In this document: one piece after another, positions 1 through 6,799 of the stretch
How positions within the stretch are numbered: the stretch's first letter is position 1
How the letters are laid out: each line of letters begins with the position of its first letter
Assembly (NCBI GenBank): GCA_903881265.1
Contig: CAIRSV010000033.1
Span: 1-12,044, forward strand
Direction: 5' to 3'
Length of the DNA stretch: 12,044 nt
DNA from: an uncultured Bacteroidota bacterium
GTDB lineage: Bacteria; Bacteroidota; Bacteroidia; Chitinophagales; Chitinophagaceae
The notes under the pieces: model-generated
Seen by the model: the letters and a program-made list of their open reading frames with translations, nothing else
Database searches by the model: none
What the model was told of the DNA's origin: nothing
Position numbers and translations under genes: made by a program

Positions 1-161
1 TAAAAAAAGTAGTGACTGATTTAGGGGTCTTCAATATCACTGACAATGGATTTGAATGCATCGAATATGCACCAGGTGTTACACTCGAAGAAATCAAACA
101 AAAAACAGCAGGTCGCCTCGTTATTTCACAAGGTGTAAAAGAGATTGAGATCGATTTATAA
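1..161 (+). CDS. scoB: 3-oxoacid CoA-transferase subunit B, C-terminal end (partial)
   Basis: An open frame enters from the left edge (first full codon at 3) and stops with TAA at 159-161, giving about 52 residues. The visible sequence, including DLGVFNITDNGF, then APGVTLEEI and KTAGRLVI, matches the C-terminus of the beta (B) subunit of succinyl-CoA:3-ketoacid (or acetate/acetoacetate) CoA-transferases. This enzyme moves CoA between succinyl-CoA and acetoacetate in cytoplasmic ketone-body or short-chain acid metabolism, as a heteromer with subunit A. The catalytic glutamate lies upstream of the window and cannot be checked, so substrate specificity is open. Subunit A would be expected just upstream. 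A 101-bp gap with a promoter-like box separates it from infC, so the two are probably separate transcripts. The family call is from recognition of the conserved C-terminal pattern; the gene symbol is less certain than the family. Confidence 0.85.
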   Translation, partial: KKVVTDLGVFNITDNGFECIEYAPGVTLEEIKQKTAGRLVISQGVKEIEIDL

Positions 162-211
162 GTCCCCTTGCAGAAGGATTCAATAACGCACGAATAGAAT
201 TTCTTCTTAAA

Positions 212-243
212 TTGTATAGAATCAAATAAAAAATCTACTTTTG
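212..243 (+). promoter_or_regulatory. Bacteroidota-type promoter candidate for infC
   Basis: TACTTTTG at 236-243 fits the -7 consensus TAnnTTTG. A TTG at 212-214 lies 21 bp upstream of it, an acceptable distance for the -33 element in this phylum. Transcription would start near 248-251, leaving a short A-rich leader before the ATG at 263 and no evident Shine-Dalgarno site, as is usual in Bacteroidota. Called by pattern only. Confidence 0.5.
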
Positions 244-262
244 TCACACATTAAAACTTTGA

Positions 263-817
263 ATGCAGCCAAGAAATAATTTCAGACGTCCTTTTAAAAG
301 AGAAAGAGAACACAGAATAAACCGAGAAATCACCTTACCTCAAGTAAGACTCGTAGGAGAAAACCTAGAACCAGGTGTCTATAGTATAGAAGAAGCCTTG
401 CGTATTTGCGCAGATCTTGAAGTTGATCTAGTAGAAATTTCACCGCAAGCCGACCCTCCTGTGTGTCGCGCCGTTGATTACAACAAGTTTCTGTATGAGA
501 AAAAAAGAAAGGAAAAGGAACTAAAAGCGAAATCATCAAAAAGTGAGGTCAAAGAAATTCGTTTTACGCCCAATACTGATGACCATGATTTTGACTTTAA
601 AGCAAAACATGCTGAAAACTTTTTAAAGGATGGCAATAAGGTAAAAGCCTATGTGCAGTTCAAAGGTCGTGCTATCATGTTCAAGGATCGAGGCGAATTG
701 ATTCTCTTGAAATTTGCAGAGCGCCTTGCTGAATTTGGAACATTAGAAGGCATGCCTAAACTCGAGGGTAAACGTATGCACGCCATCTTTGCATCAAAAG
801 CCAAGAAAAAAGTTTAA
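263..817 (+). CDS. infC: Translation initiation factor IF-3
   Basis: This 184-residue protein has the normal length and layout of IF-3. A basic N-terminal tail comes first. The N-domain (about 16-80) contains INREI, VRLVGENLEPGVYS and the family signature around CRAVDYNKFLYEKKRK (68-83). A lysine-rich helical linker follows (about 79-95), then the C-domain (about 96-175) with KEIRFTPNTDDHDFDFKAKH and FKGRAIMFKDRG. IF-3 binds the 30S subunit, keeps it apart from 50S, and checks initiator tRNA and start-codon pairing. The start is ATG, not the rare AUU that supports autoregulation in E. coli. The N-terminal extension before INREI is of ordinary length, which supports this start. Unusually, rpmI and rplT (ribosomal proteins L35 and L20) do not follow. 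The next gene on the same strand is an RRM protein 55 bp on, with no terminator between, so co-transcription is possible. Confidence 0.97.
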   Translation: MQPRNNFRRPFKREREHRINREITLPQVRLVGENLEPGVYSIEEALRICADLEVDLVEISPQADPPVCRAVDYNKFLYEKKRKEKELKAKSSKSEVKEIRFTPNTDDHDFDFKAKHAENFLKDGNKVKAYVQFKGRAIMFKDRGELILLKFAERLAEFGTLEGMPKLEGKRMHAIFASKAKKKV

Positions 818-818
818 T

Positions 819-826
819 TAAATTTG
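819..826 (+). promoter_or_regulatory. Possible -7 promoter box upstream of the RRM gene
   Basis: TAAATTTG fits TAnnTTTG and begins just after the infC stop. No TTG sits at the usual distance upstream (the nearest TTTG, at 788-791, is 27 bp away), so this is a weak candidate. If used, the RRM mRNA would have a leader of about 40 bases rich in T and C. Confidence 0.3.
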
Positions 827-872
827 TTTATTCCAAAACAAAGTCTATCTTCGTCATCTTATATTTTATACA

Positions 873-1193
873 ATGAACATTTACGTAGCAAACATCCCAT
901 TTAAAATGAAGGATGAAGAATTATTGAGCTTATTCTCTGAATTCGGAGAAGTGATTTCCTCAAAAATTATTATGGACAAATTTACCCAACGTAGCCGTGG
1001 ATTCGGTTTTGTTGAGATGCCTGACGATGTTGCGCAAAGCGCAATTGACGGGTTGAACGGTAGAGAAGTAATGGGTCTTGAACTTCGTGTGAACGAAGCT
1101 CGTCCTAAAACTGAAGGCACCGGTGGTGGCGGCGGTTACCGTGATAACAACAGAGGCGGCAACGGCGGCGGCTATAAGAAAAGAGAGTACTAG
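873..1193 (+). CDS. Small RRM-family RNA-binding protein with glycine-rich tail
   Basis: This 106-residue cytoplasmic protein is one RNA recognition motif plus a low-complexity tail. The RNP2 strand is IYVANI at residues 3-8 and the RNP1 strand is RGFGFVEM at 42-49; the aromatic residues that stack on RNA bases are present in both (Tyr4, Phe44, Phe46). The tail from about 83 is rich in Gly with Arg, Tyr and Asn (GGGGGYR, then NRGGNGGGYKKREY). This is the architecture of the single-RRM glycine-rich proteins of cyanobacteria and Bacteroidota, several of which are linked to cold response or RNA chaperoning. Its RNA targets cannot be read from sequence. It lies 55 bp after infC on the same strand and is closed by a strong intrinsic terminator, so it ends a transcription unit that may include infC. 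The ATG places RNP2 at the very N-terminus, as is normal for the family. Confidence 0.95.
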   Translation: MNIYVANIPFKMKDEELLSLFSEFGEVISSKIIMDKFTQRSRGFGFVEMPDDVAQSAIDGLNGREVMGLELRVNEARPKTEGTGGGGGYRDNNRGGNGGGYKKREY

Positions 1194-1216
1194 TATACTT
1201 TTTTAAAATAGTTTTC

Positions 1217-1247
1217 AAAAGGCTTTTCTTTCGAAAAGCCTTTTTTT
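1217..1247 (+). terminator. Rho-independent terminator after the RRM gene
   Basis: A perfect 12-bp inverted repeat (arms 1217-1228 and 1233-1244, AAAAGGCTTTTC and its complement) encloses a 4-base loop TTTC and runs into an uninterrupted T tract (1241-1247). It lies 24 bp after the RRM stop codon. This is the clearest terminator in the window and separates the infC/RRM block from the helicase gene. Confidence 0.92.
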
Positions 1248-1388
1248 ATGCCCTATTCGCAATGAATGCAGCATCTTGAATGATTTATGGATCAGGGGAA
1301 ATTTCAATCCAATTGCATGACACAATAGCTCACTAAAACTTACGCAAGGCCACTGTATACATTTTTACCATTGTCAAATTTGAATTCT
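1248..1388. other. Intergenic spacer before the helicase gene
   Basis: This gap between the terminator and the helicase promoter box shows no convincing open frame, tRNA-like fold or repeat. A TTG at 1371-1373 is the only possible -33 element, 15 bp before the -7 box, which is shorter than usual. Confidence 0.5.
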
Positions 1389-1396
1389 TATATTTG
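1389..1396 (+). promoter_or_regulatory. -7 promoter box almost touching the helicase start codon
   Basis: TATATTTG is an exact match to TAnnTTTG and ends only 5 bp before the ATG at 1402. Transcription would begin within a few bases of the start codon, so the message may be leaderless or nearly so. The match is clear, but use of the box is inferred. Confidence 0.5.
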
Positions 1397-1401
1397 CTCG
1401 T

Positions 1402-3666
1402 ATGCAGGATTATCTATTGCCATTGAATGAACCGCAACGGGAAGCGGTATTGTACACCGAAGGACCGTTGATGATAGTGGCGGGAGCCGGATCAGGAAAA
1501 ACTAAAGTACTCACAACGCGTATTGCGCATCTTATACATCAGGGTGTCGATTCCTTTCGCATTCTGGCCTTGACATTTACCAACAAGGCCGCCAAAGAAA
1601 TGAAAGAACGTATCGAGGTCATACTCGGTAATCACGAAGCAAGAAACCTATATATCGGTACATTCCACTCTGTCTTCTCACGAGTACTGCGCGCGGATGC
1701 TGAGCGACTAGGCTATCCAAGCAATTTCACTATTTACGATACCGATGATGCAAAGAGCGTCATTAAGTCTATTGTAAAAGAATTGAATCTTGATGACAAA
1801 GTATATAAAGCTTCCTTTGTTTATAATCGTATATCAACTACGAAAAACAATTTGTATACCTATAAGGAATACAGAGCTGATAATACAATCCAACAGGAAG
1901 ATGCAAGAAGCAATCGTCCAATGATTGGCGAGATATTTGAATATTATAGCAAACGATGTTTCAAGAATGGCGCCATGGATTTTGACGACTTACTAGTGAA
2001 CATGTATATCCTTCTGACGAATTTTCCTGATGTGTTGGCGAAGTACCAACATAAATTTAGGTATGTGATGATCGATGAGTATCAGGATACCAATTTGGCG
2101 CAATACCATATTGTAAAATTATTGGGGGCACTCAATGAAAATATTTGTGTGGTTGGTGATGATGCACAAAGCATCTATTCCTTTCGAGGAGCGAGTATGC
2201 AAAATATCTTTCAATTTCAGAAAGACTATGAGGAAGTAAAGGTTATCAAACTTGAACAGAACTATCGAAGTACAAGCACCATTCTTGATGCCGCGAATAT
2301 GGTCATTTCGAAGAATGAAAACCAAATTAAGAAAGCCTTGTGGACTGAAAAAGAATCGGGTGAAAAAATAAAATTGGCTTGCTCCTTCACAGATAATGAT
2401 GAAGGAAAATTTGTGGCTGATGCCATTATGGAGCAAAAGCTTCGCAATCATTTCAGCAATAAAGATTTTGCTATTCTATACAGAACAAATGCGCAAAGCC
2501 GTGCCTTTGAAGAATCGTTACGACGTCTAGGAATCAAATACAGAATATTTGGAGGGACCTCCTTCTACCAACGCAAAGAGGTAAAAGATTATGTAGCGTA
2601 TCTTAGAATTTTAGTCAACCCTCAGGATGAAGAAAGTCTGAAACGTATCATCAACTACCCTGCTCGCGGTATCGGCACCACCACACTGAATAAAATTTCA
2701 ATCGTAGCGCAAGAACAAAATAAAACATTTTGGGAAGTCCTTTGTCTGGCTACAGAGGCTGGTATCAAAGGAAATACACTGACAACAATACAAGATTTCG
2801 TATTGGCCATCAGACATTTTCAAAGCTTGCTCAGTAAAAAAAATGCATATGAAGTTGCCTTCGAAATTGGCAAACAATGTGGCATTGTAAAAGAACTGAA
2901 TGCTGATAAATCAGTCGAAGGTTTAGCCCGATATGAAAATATTCAAGAGCTTTTAAATTCAATCAAGGAGTATACCGAAACCCCTGATGAAGAAGGCGAA
3001 GTCGTTGAACGAAGTTTGGGCTCGTACCTACAACAGATCACCTTGCTAACGGATGCAGATCAGAATAATGGCGAAGAAGAAGATGCGGTGAAACTGATGA
3101 CTGTGCATGCCTCCAAGGGACTTGAGTTTCCAATTGTCTTCTTAGTGGGTGTTGAGGAAAATATTTTTCCAAGCAGCATGAGTATGTACGATCGAGCGAA
3201 TCTCGAAGAAGAAAGACGACTTTTTTATGTTGCCATCACGAGAGCACGAGAAAAAGTGTGGATCAGCTATGCAAATAATCGCTATCGATTTGGCAGTCTG
3301 ATTTCAAACGAACCAAGTCGCTTTATCGACGAATTACCTAAAGCCTTACTAGATATGAGTTTGGCCGAGAAACCTACCTTCAAGACCACCTTTGTACGAT
3401 CAAATCCTGCGTCGAATGACCATGTGATTCAACAAAAGAAATTGATTCCGAAGCCTACATCAACACATAATCCACCATCAGATTTCGTGCCTGACAATCC
3501 TACAAATATGAAAACAGGTATGAAGGTTGAACATCAGCGATTCGGTATCGGGCATATTATTTCAATGGAAGGTTCTATTTCCAATCAGGTGGCCACAATC
3601 AATTTTGGTACCATGGGTGAAAAGAAAATCATGTTGAACTATGCCAAACTGCGTATCATCGAATAG
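1402..3666 (+). CDS. pcrA: ATP-dependent DNA helicase, PcrA/UvrD family (SF1A, 3'-5')
   Basis: This 754-residue protein carries the full superfamily 1A motif set: Q-motif LNEPQREAV (8-16), Walker A AGAGSGKT (27-34), motif Ia with ALTFTNKAAKEM (56-67), motif II MIDEYQDT (223-230), motif III GDDAQSIYSFRGA (252-264), motif IV QNYRST (286-291), motif V LMTVHASKGLEF (565-576) and motif VI YVAITRARE (609-617). The C-terminal part (about 705-754, GMKVEHQRFGIGHIIS onward) is the Tudor-like tail of PcrA/UvrD that contacts RNA polymerase. The protein unwinds DNA 3' to 5' in nucleotide excision and mismatch repair, removal of RecA filaments, and transcription-coupled processes. Length and motif order are normal, and no nuclease domain is present, which argues against AddA or RecB. 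The start is fixed by the Q-motif lying eight residues in. UvrD is an equally valid name. It has its own promoter-like box and is not obviously part of an operon. Confidence 0.95.
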   Translation: MQDYLLPLNEPQREAVLYTEGPLMIVAGAGSGKTKVLTTRIAHLIHQGVDSFRILALTFTNKAAKEMKERIEVILGNHEARNLYIGTFHSVFSRVLRADAERLGYPSNFTIYDTDDAKSVIKSIVKELNLDDKVYKASFVYNRISTTKNNLYTYKEYRADNTIQQEDARSNRPMIGEIFEYYSKRCFKNGAMDFDDLLVNMYILLTNFPDVLAKYQHKFRYVMIDEYQDTNLAQYHIVKLLGALNENICVVGDDAQSIYSFRGASMQNIFQFQKDYEEVKVIKLEQNYRSTSTILDAANMVISKNENQIKKALWTEKESGEKIKLACSFTDNDEGKFVADAIMEQKLRNHFSNKDFAILYRTNAQSRAFEESLRRLGIKYRIFGGTSFYQRKEVKDYVAYLRILVNPQDEESLKRIINYPARGIGTTTLNKISIVAQEQNKTFWEVLCLATEAGIKGNTLTTIQDFVLAIRHFQSLLSKKNAYEVAFEIGKQCGIVKELNADKSVEGLARYENIQELLNSIKEYTETPDEEGEVVERSLGSYLQQITLLTDADQNNGEEEDAVKLMTVHASKGLEFPIVFLVGVEENIFPSSMSMYDRANLEEERRLFYVAITRAREKVWISYANNRYRFGSLISNEPSRFIDELPKALLDMSLAEKPTFKTTFVRSNPASNDHVIQQKKLIPKPTSTHNPPSDFVPDNPTNMKTGMKVEHQRFGIGHIISMEGSISNQVATINFGTMGEKKIMLNYAKLRIIE

Positions 3667-3733
3667 CGTTTTGATAGCAAGCAGACGAACAACCTGATGC
3701 ACATTCTCTTTATTTTCTGAATTCATTTCTCAT

Positions 3734-3741
3734 TATATTTG
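3734..3741 (+). promoter_or_regulatory. -7 promoter box for the 129-aa / DUF4132 gene pair
   Basis: TATATTTG exactly fits TAnnTTTG and lies 31 bp before the ATG at 3773. The transcript start would fall near 3746-3749, giving an A-rich leader of about 25 bases. No clear TTG is present at the -33 distance. No terminator hairpin is visible between the helicase stop (3666) and this box, so some read-through from the helicase gene is possible. Confidence 0.45.
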
Positions 3742-3772
3742 TTTAACTCATTTCAAAAACCGAATTCAAATT

Positions 3773-4162
3773 ATGACTATAGCAATTAAAGATGAAAACT
3801 TTTCAGGTAGCATCATCCATGAAATCAATCTTGATTTTCAACAAGAAAATGTCACTGTTCGAGACATCATCACGCAGCGTGTTATACAAGAAGTAGAAAA
3901 TTATAATCAAAAACTTCCTGCGTATTTTAATGGCTTGGTGGAACCTTCTGATGCCGAGAAGACTATCAACGGATTCAAACTAACAACTCGAAAAATGATT
4001 GATGCCGAGAAGCAAGTGTATGTGGCTTTAGATGCGTTTACAAAGAATGGTTATTTTCTGCTAATCGACACCATACAATCTGAAAGTCTCGAACAAGAAG
4101 TTTTTCTAAAAAGAACCACCAGCATCAGTTTTATTAAGTTAACCCCTTTAGTCGGCGGTTAA
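3773..4162 (+). CDS. Conserved small protein of unknown function ending in Gly-Gly; possible beta-grasp (ubiquitin/MoaD-like) fold
   Basis: I do not recognise a named family for this 129-residue protein. Its outline resembles a beta-grasp protein. Two predicted strands (residues 2-8, TIAIKDE, and 14-22, IIHEINLDF) are followed by a helix (27-44, beginning NVTVRDII), as in the start of ubiquitin. After an inserted middle section (about 45-85, with FNGLVEPSDAEKTINGF), a strand YFLLID (94-99) leads to SLEQEVFLKRTTSISFIKLT and the terminal PLVGG. A final strand ending in Gly-Gly at the last codon is the hallmark of ubiquitin-like and MoaD/ThiS sulfur-carrier proteins. There is no signal peptide or membrane segment, so it should be cytoplasmic. 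Only 2 bp separate its stop from the DUF4132 gene, implying translational coupling and a shared job. From memory, similar small proteins often accompany DUF4132 proteins, but this needs a search. The gene is certain; the fold is inferred. Confidence 0.9.
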   Translation: MTIAIKDENFSGSIIHEINLDFQQENVTVRDIITQRVIQEVENYNQKLPAYFNGLVEPSDAEKTINGFKLTTRKMIDAEKQVYVALDAFTKNGYFLLIDTIQSESLEQEVFLKRTTSISFIKLTPLVGG

Positions 4163-4164
4163 GT

Positions 4165-6738
4165 ATGGGCATCATTGATACATTGAAAAATGTCTTCAGC
4201 AGCGGTCCCTACGACAGCACCGAATTCGATCTTATCATCACAGAATCCATCAATGAATATAAACGAACGAATGGAGATTTCTGGGATGTAAAATTGAATA
4301 CGATTTCAATACATACCGCACAAGTAATGCGATGGGATGACAAAAAGAAAATGGCGTTTGTTCTTTATTGTGCCGATAAGATTCATGCCAACAAAGCAAG
4401 AAATGAATATAGGATGAATGTGGAATCAGAGAAACAACTGACCCGCATTGCCTATCTAAAAAATCTGCTTCGAGCTAGAGTAAAGATAGAAGAAACAGAT
4501 CTTACGCAATTGATAGACATCTTCACAAGAGATAAACAGTGGGACTATTTCCATATTCAAACATGGCCCCTCGCCTATTTGATTAAACAAATCGAACAGC
4601 AATTCAAAGACACTGACCATACAGATGTCTTCATGCAAGCCATGGAAACTTTAAAAAATAGTATTCAACGTTTGAATGCTACTTATTATACGAAAGAGAA
4701 ATTGAAACTTACGGGTAAAATTGACGCCATTCTCTTCAGTTCAAAAAATAATAAAGGAACCATCAAACCAGCATTTTTTCTGGGCGACGACGCATTCGCC
4801 ACCTATGCAAATGAAACCATAGACAAGATGAATGATTGTGATAAGTCGTATTGGTATCAGTTAATCACAAAGGCGCAACATGCCAACGGCTCAAAGCCTT
4901 CTAAAAAATATTTGGATGAGACGAATGCACTTTGCCACGAACTAGGCATCGATTCATTCAACCAATTAATCCAGGAATGGTGTAGCTTTCTCATCAACTT
5001 GAAGGATATCATTCATGAACATCCAGTCGAATTTGGAGGTAATACACATATCTACAAGACTGGCACATTTCTGACAACGATTAACACCGATGCTATTAAA
5101 GGTTTGATATGGATATGTGCCAATTTGCAAGCATCGTCCACACTTCAACGAATCGCTCGATTAGCCGAACGTTGCTATCGAAAAATACCTGATAAGGGTC
5201 CGGCGTCAGCGTCAATCGGTAATGCCTGTCTCTTTGTATTACACAAAGCAAAGGGTATGGAAGGAATAGGCCATTTATCCAGATTAAAACTCCGAATCAA
5301 ACAGCACAGCACACAATTGATCATAGAGAAATATCTACTACAAGCTGCGGCTGAACAAGGTGTTTCTATTCATGAAATTGAAGACCTTGCTGTCGATGAT
5401 GCGGGCCTCACTGAGGGTCAACGAGAATTTACATTGAACGAGTACAACGCTATCCTTTGCATCACAGGCATAGGAAAGTCAACATTGACATGGTACAAAC
5501 CCGATGGCGCTGAACAGAAATCAGTACCCTCCTTTATAAAAGATCAATTTGCATCAGAATACAAGGCTATCAAAGATCTTCAAAAGCAGGTCGATCAGAC
5601 TACTTCAGCCCAACGCGATCGCATAGACCGAATGTTTCGTGCGAACAGAACGATTTCAATGGCGCTATTCAACGAACGATATCTTACACATGGTCTGATG
5701 CAATTCTTGGCAACAAAAATCATTTGGAATTTCAAATCGGATAATCAGGACATATCGGCCATTCGACTTAAAAACCATTGGATTAATCAGGATAATGAAA
5801 TCGTATACCCTGCACATGACGCCTTTGTATCTCTATGGCATCCTGCGGCGGCATCGATTGCGAATATCAAAAAATGGCGTGCATTCATTAGTCTTCATAC
5901 CATACAACAACCTTTTAAACAAGCCTTTAGGGAAGTCTACTTGCTTACTGAAGCAGAAATCGATACACACACTTATAGCAATCGTATGGCAGCGCATGTG
6001 CTAAAACAACATCAATTTAGTATGCTCGTCAAAACACGTGGTTGGAAGTATGAATTGCTCGGCGCATATGACAACGGCGTATTGCATAGTACCGCAGAAA
6101 TCAAATTGCCTGAATACGGACTCAAGGCCGAATATTGGATTAATGAATTGGATGCCGATGGTGCCTTCAACGATGCTGGTATTTGGAACTACATAACCAC
6201 CGATCAAATTCGTTTTGTCGATTTGGAATCAAATGAACCGCTGACACTACATGACATACCTATTATACCATTTTCAGAAGTACTCAGGGATGTTGATTTA
6301 TTCGTAGGTGTTGCGAGCGTTGGCAATGACCCGGCGTGGCAAGATTCAGGCGGATTGCCCGCTTACCGCGATTATTGGACTTCATTCTCCTTTGGCAACT
6401 TATCCGAAGTAGCAAAAAATAGGAAAGAAATACTGACAGGCTTATTGCCACGTTTAAAAATAAATAAGGTGTCGGAAATCAACGACAAATTTCTAGTTGT
6501 ACGAGGCAAAGTAAGAACCTATAAAATTCATATCGGCAGTACCAATATACTGATGGAACCCAATGACCAATATTTGTGTATCGTACCTGATCGAACTCAA
6601 AAATCACCGACAGAAAAAGTGTTTATTCCGTTTGAAGGCGATACAGGACTTTCCATTATCTTATCGAAAGCCTTTCTGCTAGCTGATGACGACAAGATTA
6701 CAGACCGCACTATCACATCACAAATTAATCATCGTTAA
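4165..6738 (+). CDS. DUF4132 / MolR-like large protein without WGR domain
   Basis: This 857-residue soluble protein is of unknown biochemical activity. The N-terminal half (about 60-410) is helical. Residues 310-410 look like HEAT-type repeats (LIWICANLQ, NACLFVLHKAKGMEGIGHLSRLK, IEKYLLQAAAEQGV). The DUF4132 core follows: TLTWYKPDGAEQKSVPSFIK (440-459), QRDRIDRMFRANRTISMALF (483-502), YLTHGLMQFLATKIIWNF (506-523), the HPAAAS segment (559-564), and PFSEVLRDVDLFVGVASVGN (702-721). The C-terminus (about 775-857) is a separate conserved module with YKIHIGSTNILMEPNDQYLC, VFIPFEGD and LSKAFLLADDDKITD. Relatives include E. coli YehI/MolR-type proteins, annotated as molybdate metabolism regulators, many of which carry an N-terminal WGR domain that is not apparent here. 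It starts 2 bp after the Gly-Gly small protein, so the two very probably act together. GIGKS at 435-439 is not a P-loop. The family call rests on pattern memory. Confidence 0.85.
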   Translation: MGIIDTLKNVFSSGPYDSTEFDLIITESINEYKRTNGDFWDVKLNTISIHTAQVMRWDDKKKMAFVLYCADKIHANKARNEYRMNVESEKQLTRIAYLKNLLRARVKIEETDLTQLIDIFTRDKQWDYFHIQTWPLAYLIKQIEQQFKDTDHTDVFMQAMETLKNSIQRLNATYYTKEKLKLTGKIDAILFSSKNNKGTIKPAFFLGDDAFATYANETIDKMNDCDKSYWYQLITKAQHANGSKPSKKYLDETNALCHELGIDSFNQLIQEWCSFLINLKDIIHEHPVEFGGNTHIYKTGTFLTTINTDAIKGLIWICANLQASSTLQRIARLAERCYRKIPDKGPASASIGNACLFVLHKAKGMEGIGHLSRLKLRIKQHSTQLIIEKYLLQAAAEQGVSIHEIEDLAVDDAGLTEGQREFTLNEYNAILCITGIGKSTLTWYKPDGAEQKSVPSFIKDQFASEYKAIKDLQKQVDQTTSAQRDRIDRMFRANRTISMALFNERYLTHGLMQFLATKIIWNFKSDNQDISAIRLKNHWINQDNEIVYPAHDAFVSLWHPAAASIANIKKWRAFISLHTIQQPFKQAFREVYLLTEAEIDTHTYSNRMAAHVLKQHQFSMLVKTRGWKYELLGAYDNGVLHSTAEIKLPEYGLKAEYWINELDADGAFNDAGIWNYITTDQIRFVDLESNEPLTLHDIPIIPFSEVLRDVDLFVGVASVGNDPAWQDSGGLPAYRDYWTSFSFGNLSEVAKNRKEILTGLLPRLKINKVSEINDKFLVVRGKVRTYKIHIGSTNILMEPNDQYLCIVPDRTQKSPTEKVFIPFEGDTGLSIILSKAFLLADDDKITDRTITSQINHR

Positions 6739-6780
6739 TAGCATATCCGCACTTGATTAAAGCAGTGAATACTTACTAAA

Positions 6781-6799
6781 GCATCCCAATTAAGGATGC
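6781..6799. terminator. Small hairpin between the convergent genes (weak terminator candidate)
   Basis: GCATCC (6781-6786) and GGATGC (6794-6799) form a 6-bp stem around a 7-base loop that contains the minus-strand stop codon (6790-6792). Read on the minus strand, the stem is followed by TTTAGT, a poor T tract. It may terminate the giant gene or act in both directions between the converging genes, but it is weak and no better terminator is seen in 6739-6789. Confidence 0.3.

Noticed and set aside
2119..2451. Minus-strand open frames within the helicase gene
   Set aside because: They are antisense to conserved helicase motifs, with no promoter-like box or recognisable protein features.
1402..3666. 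Helicase as a defence-system or AddA/RecB nuclease-helicase
   Set aside because: Length, motif spacing and the Tudor-like C-terminus fit housekeeping PcrA/UvrD, with no nuclease domain or defence genes beside it.
5467..5484. GIGKST in the DUF4132 protein as a possible Walker A motif
   Set aside because: The spacing does not fit GxxxxGK[ST], no Walker B follows, and the position corresponds to the ordinary TLTWYKPDG segment of DUF4132.
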